Assembly: GCA_022266195.1 (NCBI GenBank)
Contig: WHVY01000007.1
Coordinates: forward strand, 806,001 to 870,000
DNA length: 64,000 nucleotides
Source: Tetranychus cinnabarinus
Lineage: Eukaryota; Arthropoda; Arachnida; Trombidiformes; Tetranychidae
Reading direction: 5' to 3'
Part shown: one piece after another, positions 1 to 9,600 of the stretch
Layout of the letters: each line of letters begins with the position of its first letter
How positions within the stretch are numbered: the stretch's first letter is position 1
Translations under genes and position numbers: made by a program
Notes under the pieces: generated by a model
What the model saw: the letters and a program-made list of their open reading frames with translations, nothing else
Told to the model about the DNA's origin: nothing
Databases searched by the model: none

Positions 1-1612
1 AAACTACACTAGATCAACTGTAACTCGGTAACTCGTTAATGGTCATGCCCGCCGCTTTGTAAATTTGAAAATAAACTCCTGACTAGTGTTGCCATCTATT
101 ATTTCAACTTTTAAAATTTAACCCAACATTTGCGGAACATAAATATATTTTATGAACAAATTACTGCCATATAACGGAAGAAATTAGTTAATTGATTCAA
201 GGTACACATTAGATTCAAGTGTCCACTTTTAAAGAGACTTTTCTCTACAATGTCCACCAATTTTCAATCAATTTTTTCATAAGACTTGCCATAACCCAAT
301 CCACCGGATTGCTCAACACTTTTCGGATATGATAGATATGGAGATGAATGGTGTAAGACTTGGTAGACTTGAATGGTGCCTGTAAGTCTAGTCAAACTGT
401 CTCAATTCAGTTTTAAAAAATTAGGTTCAAAACATTACTAGGGTACAACTCCTAATGTTTTGCATTGATTATTCAAAATTAAATTGCGAGTTAGACTAGA
501 CGAACAGGCACCTTTAGCCGTTAAAATAAAAGTACACTTTTGCAAATATTTTGGGTAAGTGTATCCATTTAGATAAAAAAATTGTCAAGTTATGCCCTTT
601 AATATAGAGATATTAATATTTAATAAATAAGAGCGTCAAAATCTTATTTTCAGTGAAAAAAGTCTTTTCTTGAGGAGTAAGTGTAAAAAATGTGGTAACT
701 TTGATCACCTTTTGCTCAGCTATGGAAGCAGCTTATTTCATGAAACTCATTTCACTGATGTATCTTGCGATGAACAACCAGAAAATGGTCTTTTTTTTGA
801 GAAATAACATTTTCAGTTTCTGTAAAAAAGATCAAGTTAAATTTCATTTACTAAGTAAACCGAACTCTGTGATTGTAAGAGTTAGCGAGCTGAAACTTAT
901 TATTTGCCCATAAAAATTGTTGACTCACATCATGGATTAAATACCTTTAATCATTTAATAATTTAACAATATTTACCTTGATTTTAGCCATTGGCCTCAA
1001 AACTTGGGCCTAAATATTTTGTGAATGATAGTATCTACAATCATCATTTTTTGATCAATCATTAGATTCGCTTATGGACTTAAACATTATATGACTGAAT
1101 ATCTGAGAAAATCTGAGCTAAAATGAATTTTCTTTTAGCACTTCATGAGATTTATGTTTGAGTAACCATTTACCTTTACGAAACAAGAATCAAATCTTAC
1201 AACCTAACATTGTTGAAACACGTTGAACATTATGTTTGTAAGTTTGTAATATCGCAAGATTTCTTGAAAATGCCAAAAAAATTACGACAAGGAAATTAGA
1301 GAGACTAATAAATCATTTTATACAATATTGGAGTTGATATTTACACTCTGAAATTCAGAGTCTGAATATTGTACTGTTTTCTGAGTTTGAACTTATCTAG
1401 GTTTGTTTGTCACAAAATTACATATAGATGGAGCCAGCTTTTAGGTTTCTGTTACATAACGTGTCTTCTTTCTTGAGCTCCTGAATTAAATTTGATTGTT
1501 TGATCAATTAATCATCTAATTTGATAAAAAGTGTCCTATTCTAGTCATCATCCCGCCAGGCAACTAGTTAATACATTTCCTTGTGATTAACGACTATAAT
1601 TAAATTAAAAAA
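1..1612. other. AT-rich non-coding flank left of the mobile island
   Basis: I see no convincing gene here. The stretch is AT-rich with short random ORFs only; the longest + ORF, 692-913, has no recognisable domain. The only structured feature is the hairpin at 375-512, listed separately. The left boundary of the mobile island is not defined by any visible terminal repeat or target-site duplication. The promoter of the gag-like gene starting at 1613 must lie in the right part of this stretch. Confidence 0.6.
375..512. repeat. Imperfect 138-bp inverted repeat (hairpin or small MITE-like element)
   Basis: The outer arms read GGTGCCTG at 375-382 and CAGGCACC at 505-512. The similarity continues inward (GTCTAGTC-like on the left, GACTAGAC-like on the right). 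It ends in a perfect 10-bp inner stem, 428-437 against 453-462, around a loop of about 15 bases. Most positions between the outer and inner stems also pair with few gaps. It could be a miniature foldback element or a long hairpin RNA. No ORF is inside and no target-site duplication was recognised. Confidence 0.55.
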
Positions 1613-3008
1613 ATGGTAAGTCTTAATCCCCCATAGCCACGTGGAAGACATGGTTCTTTTAATTGTAAATTCCACGTTTTTCTGAGAGACTAAGCATCGT
1701 ATTTAACCTAACCAGTACCAAACACAACATGTATCATAAAACTTGAATCACAAATTATTGAACCATAAACCACACTAATTACCCAAACTGATAAATTTAA
1801 TTAAATTTCAGGGTGAATCAAGCCAAGCAGTTAACTTGGAACAGGCAAAGCAGTCTATGGAGGACTTATTAAAATTCCTTTACAAAGGGAACCCAAATAT
1901 GATCAAGATCAAAGCTACACCCTTTGAACATCAAAAAACGCTGGTTAAGGAAGCTATTGCTATCATTAGGAATGATGAACTAGCTATGACCATCATGGAT
2001 GACAAAAAGAAAAAGCGAATCTGTCACGCTGTCAAAGGAATTTTAGAAAATGCCTCACAAGCTGATGTGGACTTGCCTTCTCTCAAAGAAACGTTAGATG
2101 ACATCATCATTCGAAGAGCAACCGCTTTGGGCAAGAAGAGGAAACCCACTAATCAGCATAATTTCAGCACAAGTGATTCATTCAATGCGGCAGCAAAAAT
2201 TCAAAAGACCTTTATGCCAGAGGATACGGCCATCCCTGACAAATGGCTTAAGTGGACCTCTTCCTTACGGGAACCTGTTGTCTTCATTAACTCTACTGAT
2301 GAAAGAGGTGCCATAGAACTGAAAGATCAAATTGAATTAAATAAAATTAACATGAAGATTACTGCTGAAATTACCAGCCTGAGAACATCTGGCGACAAGA
2401 TCCTCACAAAACTAACAAATTCGGCACAAGAAAAACTCTTTATACAGGAGGTAAAGAGCCTTTTCCCTGAGGTTGAACCATATGTTCCTGAATTACTCGA
2501 TCCCATGATCATGTTGCTGAGAGTTCCTCAGTCAGTTGAGACTGAAGAATTTATCAGGGACATTCGTAAATTTAACAATTTCAACCCTGATGACAAAATT
2601 ATATTTCACAAAAGCTTCCCAGCTGCGGGTACCGCCAGTAAAAATGTTGTACTCAGAGTTTCTCCGGCGATTAGGGAGGAACTTGAAATCAGAAGAGGAC
2701 GCCTTCTTTATAAGTGCACTACGCTGAAAGCGGTTGATTACTTTACTTTAATTAAATGTAATAGATGCCTCCGGTTTTCTCATTTACGCACTGAATGTGC
2801 ATCCCAATCTGTGTGTAAAATTTGTGCAGATTACCACCGAACTGAGTTCTGCCCTAACAAACTGAATACTGCCAAATTCAAATGTGCTTCCTGTGGCAAG
2901 GAAGGCCATAGAGCTGTGGATAAGAAGGAATGTGAAGAATACCTCAAGCAACTCCGATACTATGTCTCCATTACTAATTACGCTTACAACTACATAATTC
3001 TTGATTAG
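1613..3008 (+). CDS. Gag-like RNA-binding protein with three CCHC zinc knuckles (mobile-element ORF1 type)
   Basis: Proposed join(1613..1615, 1812..3008), 399 aa. The ORF is open from 1779 but has no ATG before 1857. A splice acceptor (TTTCAG) ends at 1811, and the ATG at 1613 sits directly on a GTAAGT donor, so the start codon alone would form the first coding exon and join in phase 0. The protein is Lys/Glu-rich at its N terminus. Around residues 195-310 it has a segment that fits the RRM-like core of LINE gag proteins. From about residue 317 it has three knuckles: C-x2-C-x4-H-x4-C, C-x2-C-x3-H-x4-C and C-x2-C-x4-H-x7-C. This triple-knuckle arrangement is characteristic of ORF1 proteins of Jockey/I/R1-type LINEs and implies binding to element RNA. 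It lies about 2.6 kb upstream of a second gag-like ORF and does not overlap any reverse transcriptase. The alternative start is ATG 1857 without splicing. Confidence 0.75.
1616..1811 (+). other. Proposed intron separating the start codon from the gag-like ORF
   Basis: The donor is ATG|GTAAGT at 1616 and the acceptor is ...AAATTTCAG ending at 1811, 196 bp. The last bases before the acceptor contain a perfect 16-bp palindrome (AAATTTAATTAAATTT, 1793-1808), one of the island's AT words. Inferred from sequence only. Confidence 0.55.
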
Positions 3009-3340
3009 CTTTTGCTTCAATATTGTATTCATTTGACACAGTCAGACAGTTTGACAGTCAACACACTGAAATCTAATTTCGCTTTTCATTACAATCTATT
3101 TTGTTGTCCTGTTTGATTTAACTTTAATTAAGTTTACGTTTATCTTACCTTTGATGTTACCTACTTACCTATTCATTGCTATCCACATCCACGTTATTCT
3201 TTGTATTTTTGACCCATTAGTTATTTAAATTAAAATTAATTAAACATTTTAAGAAAATCTTGAATTTAATGAAAATGATGAGGATCGGTAGTGTTACAAT
3301 TCTGACAGCCACTTTCGGCTTTTTACATTTGACTCTTTGC
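3009..3340. other. AT-rich gap between convergent gag-like and RING/UBL genes
   Basis: This is the shared 3' region of the + strand gag-like gene and the - strand RING-UBL gene 2. It contains two AT words (3123-3135 and 3224-3244) and ATTAAA-type sequences that could serve as poly(A) signals on either strand. No canonical AATAAA was found for either gene. No ORF of note. Confidence 0.5.
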
Positions 3341-4232
3341 TTACAATTTGTGTAGACAAATATATTTTTCTGGGTCAGCCATATTCTTGCGGAAAGGTGT
3401 CAGGTTTATTGGCGTCCCTATGGGGAGATCTTTCAGGAAATTCTTTAAAGAACCACTCTGAATGAGACTTCGGTGTTTTAGATATACCAGCTTTATATCC
3501 TCATTGGTTCCCAAGAGTGGCTTGAGCTTGTTCATGAGTTGCTCGGTCTCGGTCCCTGGACTGAGCTGAACACGATGCATTTGATTCTCATAGAATAGTT
3601 TTAACACCAGGCTGTTGGGTACCTTTTTTAAGTTCCCGTAGACATCTGTAAAGAATTAAAATTGTTAAGAAAGTGATGGGGTTAATCCTTTTTACTTAAA
3701 TTTAATTGAAGTAACATTGTTACTCACATTTATCATTAGCCTCGGTGCAATTAAATGAAATGAAAAGCTTATCAGCTTGTTTGTCTTCACCAACAGCTCC
3801 TCCTTGTCCAGAATTTTCACCTTTGTCAGCTCCGGCGTTGGCCAATCGTGACAGACACACAGGTAGATGGGTCAGATATTCAGGGGGACTCAGATAATTT
3901 CGACAGCTCTGACATTTGACTCGGATTCTCTTGTAATAATCCTCCTCAGTCTCAGAAGGTTCTCTCAGCATAGGTTGCTTCAGGTTAGCGGTACAGCCGG
4001 CGATGGGACAGTCAACCCTCCACATTCCACTCTTGTTTAGCGCCTTTTTATGAGCGTTGCTACTATAAGCGCTGATGCAGGTCCCGCAGAAGGGTCTCTG
4101 ACAATATTCTTGGCCGAAGCCTCCGTCATGGATCTGATATCCTTGAGCAACGTTCTTACAGATGGCACAGATGAAATATCTGGTTGTGTCATCCAACACA
4201 CACTGACTGGGTGGAATTATAAAACACGACAT
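3341..4232 (-). CDS. RING-like/C2HC zinc-finger protein fused to a ubiquitin-like domain (copy 2)
   Basis: Proposed complement(join(3341..3645, 3728..4232)), 269 aa. The exon 1 donor is AAAT|GTGAGT and the acceptor is TTTACAG; the 82-bp intron joins in phase 1. Exon 1 carries Cys pairs typical of a cross-brace RING: ICAIC, then CQRPFCGTC, then CPIAGC. The His of the usual CGHxFC signature is Arg. A second C-x2-C-...-H-x3-C finger follows (CQSC ... HLPVC), an arrangement seen in RING-plus-C2HC E3 ligases of the RNF114/RNF125 type. The exon 2 product (about residues 181-252) has the spacing of a ubiquitin beta-grasp fold: two strands, a helix, a strand, then a KNFLKDLPIGTPINL ending. It has no C-terminal Gly-Gly, so it is a built-in ubiquitin-like domain, not a conjugated tag. 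It is tandem with and paralogous to the next gene. A role as a ubiquitin-ligase-like factor carried by the element is inference. Confidence 0.65.
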
Positions 4233-4580
4233 TATGGGTGTTTCTACCCTTTTTGTTACCGCTGAGTGAACTGGTCAATTAAATTTAATTCACTTAAAGC
4301 ACTGGCCAATAAAATACTAAAAACTTTCGAAAGCGTGACGCACTGGGTGAAGACAATCGAACTAATGATCTGTTTCGGACGCTATCAGGCTTTCTCTTTG
4401 ATGCTTGTCTTCTCCGGACGCCTTTTTTCATTCAACGACTCCTTTCCCTTACAATAGCTATCTTGGTTCGCGTTCCCCTCAATTAAATTAAATAAAAAGA
4501 AACTGGCTCTTTCAAATTAAGCAGAATTTTATTGAATCATATTAACTTTTTGAGATTCTTTCTCCTGAGCCATGAGCTCT
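4233..4580. promoter_or_regulatory. Spacer between the two antisense RING-UBL genes
   Basis: This stretch is upstream of copy 2 and downstream of copy 1. It holds a palindromic AT word at 4277-4290, another at 4481-4496, and a minus-strand AATAAA (TTTATT at 4528-4533). That signal lies about 48 bp past the stop of copy 1 and is a plausible poly(A) signal. The rest would contain the copy 2 promoter; no clear TATA box was recognised. The + strand ORFs here are shadows. Confidence 0.5.
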
Positions 4581-5532
4581 TTATTCCTCTACTTCCTCCA
4601 AATCGAAGACATGGTCACTGTTCAGACTGGACTCTTTGTTTACCCCCTGAGTATAGCAAACGCGAGTTTCAATATTATTTTGAGACCAGTCCCTCTTTTT
4701 GCATACATTAATTGGGGCTCCGACGGGTATATTAGCCAGGAACTCGTCTAGGGTCATATCCCCCTCGAAACATTTGGCCTCCACGCTTACCAGGTCCATA
4801 GCCACTGCAAAATTGTACCGGGTTTTCATTCGCTGTAAAACCTGATTGAACTCGTAGTCAGGACTTACACGTACCTCCGCTTTTCGTCGGGCAAAATTGA
4901 CAAACATTCTTAGATTCCTTGGTGTATTGAATAAACTGGAATAGTTGACTGGAGAAACCAGAAATTATATTAAATTAAATTCAGTTTTATTGTCGATGCC
5001 CTCTCGATAACTTACCTGAGCCTACAACACTGGGCGCAGCTCTAGCAACAGTTAGCAAATTCTTGATGTAGAGCCGGTTCTCCTCGCCAGCCACTTGGTT
5101 TATCATGGGGCCTTGTAGGTCGACAAATGCTAGCTCATTTGTGGGTCTGCGAGGACAGCTGGCTGGATGATTGACATACTGCTCAGGGGAGAACCCCTCC
5201 AAACAACCTCTACAAGTCACAACTATTTCGTTGTAGGCCAACAACTCCAATGGGGAGATACTCCGGAGCATATGTAAATGCAATGGCTGAGTACACCCAC
5301 GAACAGGACAGGGAATGACGAGTTTCACCAAGGGTCCGGTGAGGCTCTTGCTTTTAACTCGGTATCGGTCCCAGATACAGTTAACACAAAACGCCCGCTT
5401 ACAAAATGGTTGGGCAAACCCACCATCGTGGATTAACATATTCAACACCAACTTGTCACAATATGGACACATGAACCGCTCTAGGCGGGTTGGTCCGGAT
5501 AGTTGTTCACGTAATACTTGCATTAGATTCAC
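4581..5532 (-). CDS. RING-like/C2HC zinc-finger protein fused to a ubiquitin-like domain (copy 1)
   Basis: Proposed complement(join(4581..4948, 5016..5532)), 294 aa. The donor is TCAG|GTAAGT and the acceptor is TTTCTCCAG; the 67-bp intron joins in phase 1, the same phase and domain boundary as copy 2. Exon 1 contains CPYC (22-25), CKRAFCVNC (44-52) and CPVRGC (75-80), then a C2HC finger (CRGC ... HPASC). As in copy 2, the RING His of CGHxFC is Arg; a conserved IHDGGF stretch (His35) just upstream might supply a ligand. Exon 2 encodes a ubiquitin-like candidate (about residues 187-258) ending FLANIPVGAPINV, then an acidic tail. The intron contains an AT word (4969-4982), and the 5' leader another (5538-5551). 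It is divergent from the retrotransposon ORF1. RING E3-like activity is inferred; binding partners are unknown. Confidence 0.68.
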
Positions 5533-5647
5533 CAGGGAATTAAATTTAATTAAGTTTCACAAAGTTGAACTTGAAATTACTTTCTTGGATTTCTGATTCA
5601 GAATAGCTTTACGCCCCTCACTCAGCTTCCCTCCTCTACCTTCCTCC
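5533..5647. promoter_or_regulatory. Candidate bidirectional promoter between RING-UBL copy 1 and retrotransposon ORF1
   Basis: Only 115 bp (208 bp if ORF1 starts at 5741) separate the oppositely transcribed start codons. The gap contains a palindromic AT word, AATTAAATTTAATT at 5538-5551, extended by TAAGTTT. The position implies that transcription in both directions starts here or in flanking coding sequence. No TATA box or initiator was confidently identified. Confidence 0.45.
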
Positions 5648-6646
5648 ATGTGCTGCCATCTAACGTTCATGTTACTCATTATTACTGTCGAACTTTTTCG
5701 TTGCTATCATCTTCTCTACGCGCCAATTCTCTCTCTCATTATGGCCCTCACCTACGACAGTACCCTAAGTATTCTTATGTCCTCTAATTTAATTAATACT
5801 AAACTCCGCGCCTGGCTTAAATCGCTGAACACTACTTTGGATGCCCTCTTTACTGAACTTTCCTTGGTTGAACCGGACCAATTCGTTCGCAAAAAAGGTT
5901 TGACACAACCTCTCCTGATCAACCTGCTCCTGGTTGTCTCTGCCCACCATAGCTTTCATAGCCCTCGTTCGACTGTGTCACTCGCTCACAAACTCACTTT
6001 GGCCTGCCGCCTCTTGGGAACTACTTTTCAACCTTCTTCCTCACTCACCCCTTCACCATCGTCATCGCCCCCTGATTCATTCACTGAACCCTTGGTGCTT
6101 CCTGAGACTTTATTTGATGAGCAGGTGGCTATCCTGTCCACCCTCACGGAGATTGACTTGCCCCCTGTTGTCGCTCAACATATTGCTGAAACAATTAAAA
6201 CTGGAGCTAGGAAAATTAAATTAAATTTAGTCCTCCGCCGTCCTGTTCCAGCTCCTGTCTTATCAGTCGCCCTGAACTTTGTTCACCATTCCTGCCAAAC
6301 TGTTATCACGGACAGACGCTACCTCATTCAGCTGCATTCCTCGCCATCAGCCTTTCAACCATCTATCATTCATTTCTTTGAGAATAACTATTCCACGGAA
6401 GACCTCATTAGGACCGCTCGCCAAGAGGTGGATGGTACTTTTACCAACTTTCTGTTTGTAAAGAACCCTCTGGTCTACAATGTCATTAAGAATGACAAAT
6501 TTGCTATAAAGATAGCGGGTAATTTAATTAAATTTAAAGCCCAGGCAAAATATTCAAGTTGCGCGCACTGTAACAAGATATGGACTGGAACTCACAGTTG
6601 CTCACAACCCTCCATTGGAATGTTGGTCGACGTAGGGACCGTATGA
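5648..6646 (+). CDS. Retrotransposon ORF1, gag-like protein with one zinc knuckle
   Basis: 332 aa from the first ATG. The ATG at 5741 (MALTYD..., 301 aa) is an equally likely start because the first 31 residues are a hydrophobic stretch untypical of gag. The middle is Ser/Pro-rich. Residues from about 195 to the end look like a divergent LINE gag core followed by a single C-x2-C-x7-H-x-C knuckle (CAHCNKIWTGTHSC) near the C terminus. The last 67 bp overlap ORF2 in the -1 frame, the usual ORF1/ORF2 geometry of LINEs, so ORF2 is probably made by frameshift or re-initiation. AT words at 5785, 6212 and 6521 lie inside the ORF. It is shorter and poorer in knuckles than the gag-like protein encoded at 1613-3008. 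Confidence 0.75.
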   Translation: MCCHLTFMLLIITVELFRCYHLLYAPILSLIMALTYDSTLSILMSSNLINTKLRAWLKSLNTTLDALFTELSLVEPDQFVRKKGLTQPLLINLLLVVSAHHSFHSPRSTVSLAHKLTLACRLLGTTFQPSSSLTPSPSSSPPDSFTEPLVLPETLFDEQVAILSTLTEIDLPPVVAQHIAETIKTGARKIKLNLVLRRPVPAPVLSVALNFVHHSCQTVITDRRYLIQLHSSPSAFQPSIIHFFENNYSTEDLIRTARQEVDGTFTNFLFVKNPLVYNVIKNDKFAIKIAGNLIKFKAQAKYSSCAHCNKIWTGTHSCSQPSIGMLVDVGTV

Positions 6647-9600
6647 CTACAGTTCTCCGCCTCCTTTCCAACTTGACATATGACATTGTATCTGTCAATG
6701 AGCCTAATCTCAAGATGCTTTCCTCCTTAGTCTGTGAAGACCCTGACTCACCCTTGTTCGATGAATTAAATTTAATTCGCCGTTCATATGTTTTTCAATT
6801 TACTGACCTTACAGTTTTGCTGATTAGAACCTACCTTAACCCTTTTCCTGTTAAATCCCCATGGCCATATATGTTACGCTACAAGTTAAATTCATTAAAT
6901 ATTATTTCTGTTTATGTCTCCGTTCGCCCTTTACTTAAATATTCCCAAACAAATTTGCTCATCACTTACCTCATGGACCTATCCAACATAATTCTTTGTG
7001 GGGATCTGAATACCCAGGACCCTATCTGGTCATTCTCTAGCAACCTGGCGACTCCCTGGGCTACTCTGTGCGCTGCAAAAAATTTAATTAACTTTACACC
7101 TCCTACTCAAGATAATTTTACATTCAATGCTATCCGCTCTAAAACCTGGCTAGACGTCATTCTGATTCCGAGGGAGTCACATGTCCATGATGCCCAGGTT
7201 ATTCAACAAACAGTGGATCATAACATGCTCACAGTGTCACTGTCCGTGATGATATCTCGTCCACACATTCGGCCACGCCGGCTCCGAATTTTTACTTCAT
7301 TTAAATTAAATTTAACAGACTCGGAACAATTGCCTACGTCTCTCACCGTGGACACGCCTCTTGTGGTTAACTGTGACCGGATTATCCATTTCCCAGAACG
7401 CCATTCTAAAATAGTACTGAGGCATCCTAGAAAATGCTCTTCTGGCCTTAGACGATTGAGACGCCGTTTAAAGAAGCTTCCGAGACATGGGGCAACTGCT
7501 CACCGCCACGCCTTGAAAGCCAGGATTCAGGAAAAGAAATTGAAACATAGTCACATGTCCTTTCTGCCATCCCATGTTTCTACGCTTGATAGCAAACAGC
7601 TGTGGCAATGGCTAAATGCTAAGCTATTGTCCTCGCATACCCTTTCGCTTACTCTGGACCCTTCCACGCTAAACCCATCACAATTAAATTCAATTAAAGA
7701 TACCTTGGCTACGTTCACCCTGCGCCAACCAGCTCTTTCAGATACAACTTTTCGCCCACTAAAGGGCAAATCCTACCGGAATGAATTCCTGAGGGCTTCA
7801 AGAACCTTCAGCAATTCATCATTGGGCTCAGACTCCTACACCAAACATACTTGGCAGCGCTTTCTCTCAGTAAACAGCACGAAAGTCTCTGAGGTGACGA
7901 GAAAGATTTTTTCTATTTCCTACGTCCCCTCAATTATTAGAATTTTTGGTGGGACTCTTATCCCCAAATCGGACAACCTCAGGATGCGCCTTCTCAAATC
8001 GCCCAATTTTTTTCTCAAAATCATTGATAAGATTATTTCTGAACGACTTCAATCTCTGGCACCAACACTCCTGTTAAAAAACTCTCAATTTGCTTTCCTC
8101 AGAGCCACTTCTCGCGCAGACTATTACCTTCATGCTACTAACACGGGCCATGTGAACCCTACCATCATCTCACTTGACATCTCTAACGCTTTCGATGAGA
8201 TTGACATCGGCCCCTTCTTGACACGCCTTGGTGCAGTTGATCAATCGTTATCCCATTTGGTTCAGAGTTTCTGTCAGCAGCGCTTAATTAAATTAAATTA
8301 CCTGAATAAAACCTATTACAGAATTGAGAATGAAGGGGTCCCACAAGGTTCCTCGAGTGGACCGCTAATATTCATCCTTGCCCTGGATGCCCTTTTACGA
8401 ACCCTGGCTACAGAATTTCTCACTTTCGCCTTCGCAGATGATATTCTGGTGGTGCTCCCACCTTATGACACGGTTGACCCAAAAACCCACCTGTCTAAAA
8501 TAGCATCACATCTAGGAGGCCTTGGCTTACGGTTGAACCTGAATAAGACAAAGATTTACCAATCATCTGCAACTTGGCCTCATGAGTTGAAGATTGCTGG
8601 TTACCATACACTGATGGACACAAATTCCCATAAATTTAATTTAGTTAAACATGGCATTACAACAAAAATGCTAGCCAGCGTCTCTGGACTGGGCCAGATG
8701 TTTACTTACCTGCCACTCCATGTGAAGAAGCTCCTGCTATCGAGCAAGATTCTGCCTTGCTTCGAAGTGGTGGGTTTTCAACTGTTTAAACATAAGAGTC
8801 CCGCGGACCTCTTGGCAGCTACTTTTTCGTTGCCCCACAAACCTCTGTCGGCGATTGACCATTCCTTCTCGGGAATGTCTGAAATTTACACAGTATATGG
8901 GTTGTCCCACCCCCTCACTCGTATGTGGTTTGAACTGATTGTATGGTGTTCCCGGAACCCAAGGAAAGCTACTGATTACAAGTTGGTCCTCCCTCCGGGG
9001 ATTATTCCCTTGTCGGTTCAAACCTATTCTCGCCCCGCACAATCTAACCCCCTTCCCCCTCACTATCAAGGCCATGCAGTCGACATTCTGCAGCGCAAAA
9101 CCTACGATCCTTCAACTATTTTCTGGGTCCTCAGGAAGTCTACTTTGTGGTATTCTATTAAATTAAATTCAATATCTGAAGCCAAAGCTTACTCAGTCGC
9201 CTCACCTTACCATGCATACCTATTGCTGGTCGCCCTTCAGGTGGACCAGGTTCTCCGCTCTCAATCAACCCACCTTTACATTCACCCTGCCCTGAGTAAA
9301 TTCCTTCTTGGTACCTCACCCTACATTTTAGACCTCCATGCCCTCATCCGCCCTATTGGACACCTCCAGTGGACGTGGTCAGACACACTTCAACCCTCAG
9401 CCCCCGAGCTGAATGTGAACTGCCTCCCGGTTACTGAACCCATTAATCACTCGCTAATCCCGACAGCTGTCTGGTCCAAACTACAAAAGCAATGGATCCA
9501 CAAACAAATTGTTCAATGGCGCCTCACTAAAAACGATTTGTGGCCTCATCTTAGCCCAAATTTAATTAAATTAGTGGATGACTATCAACTGATCGGTGGC

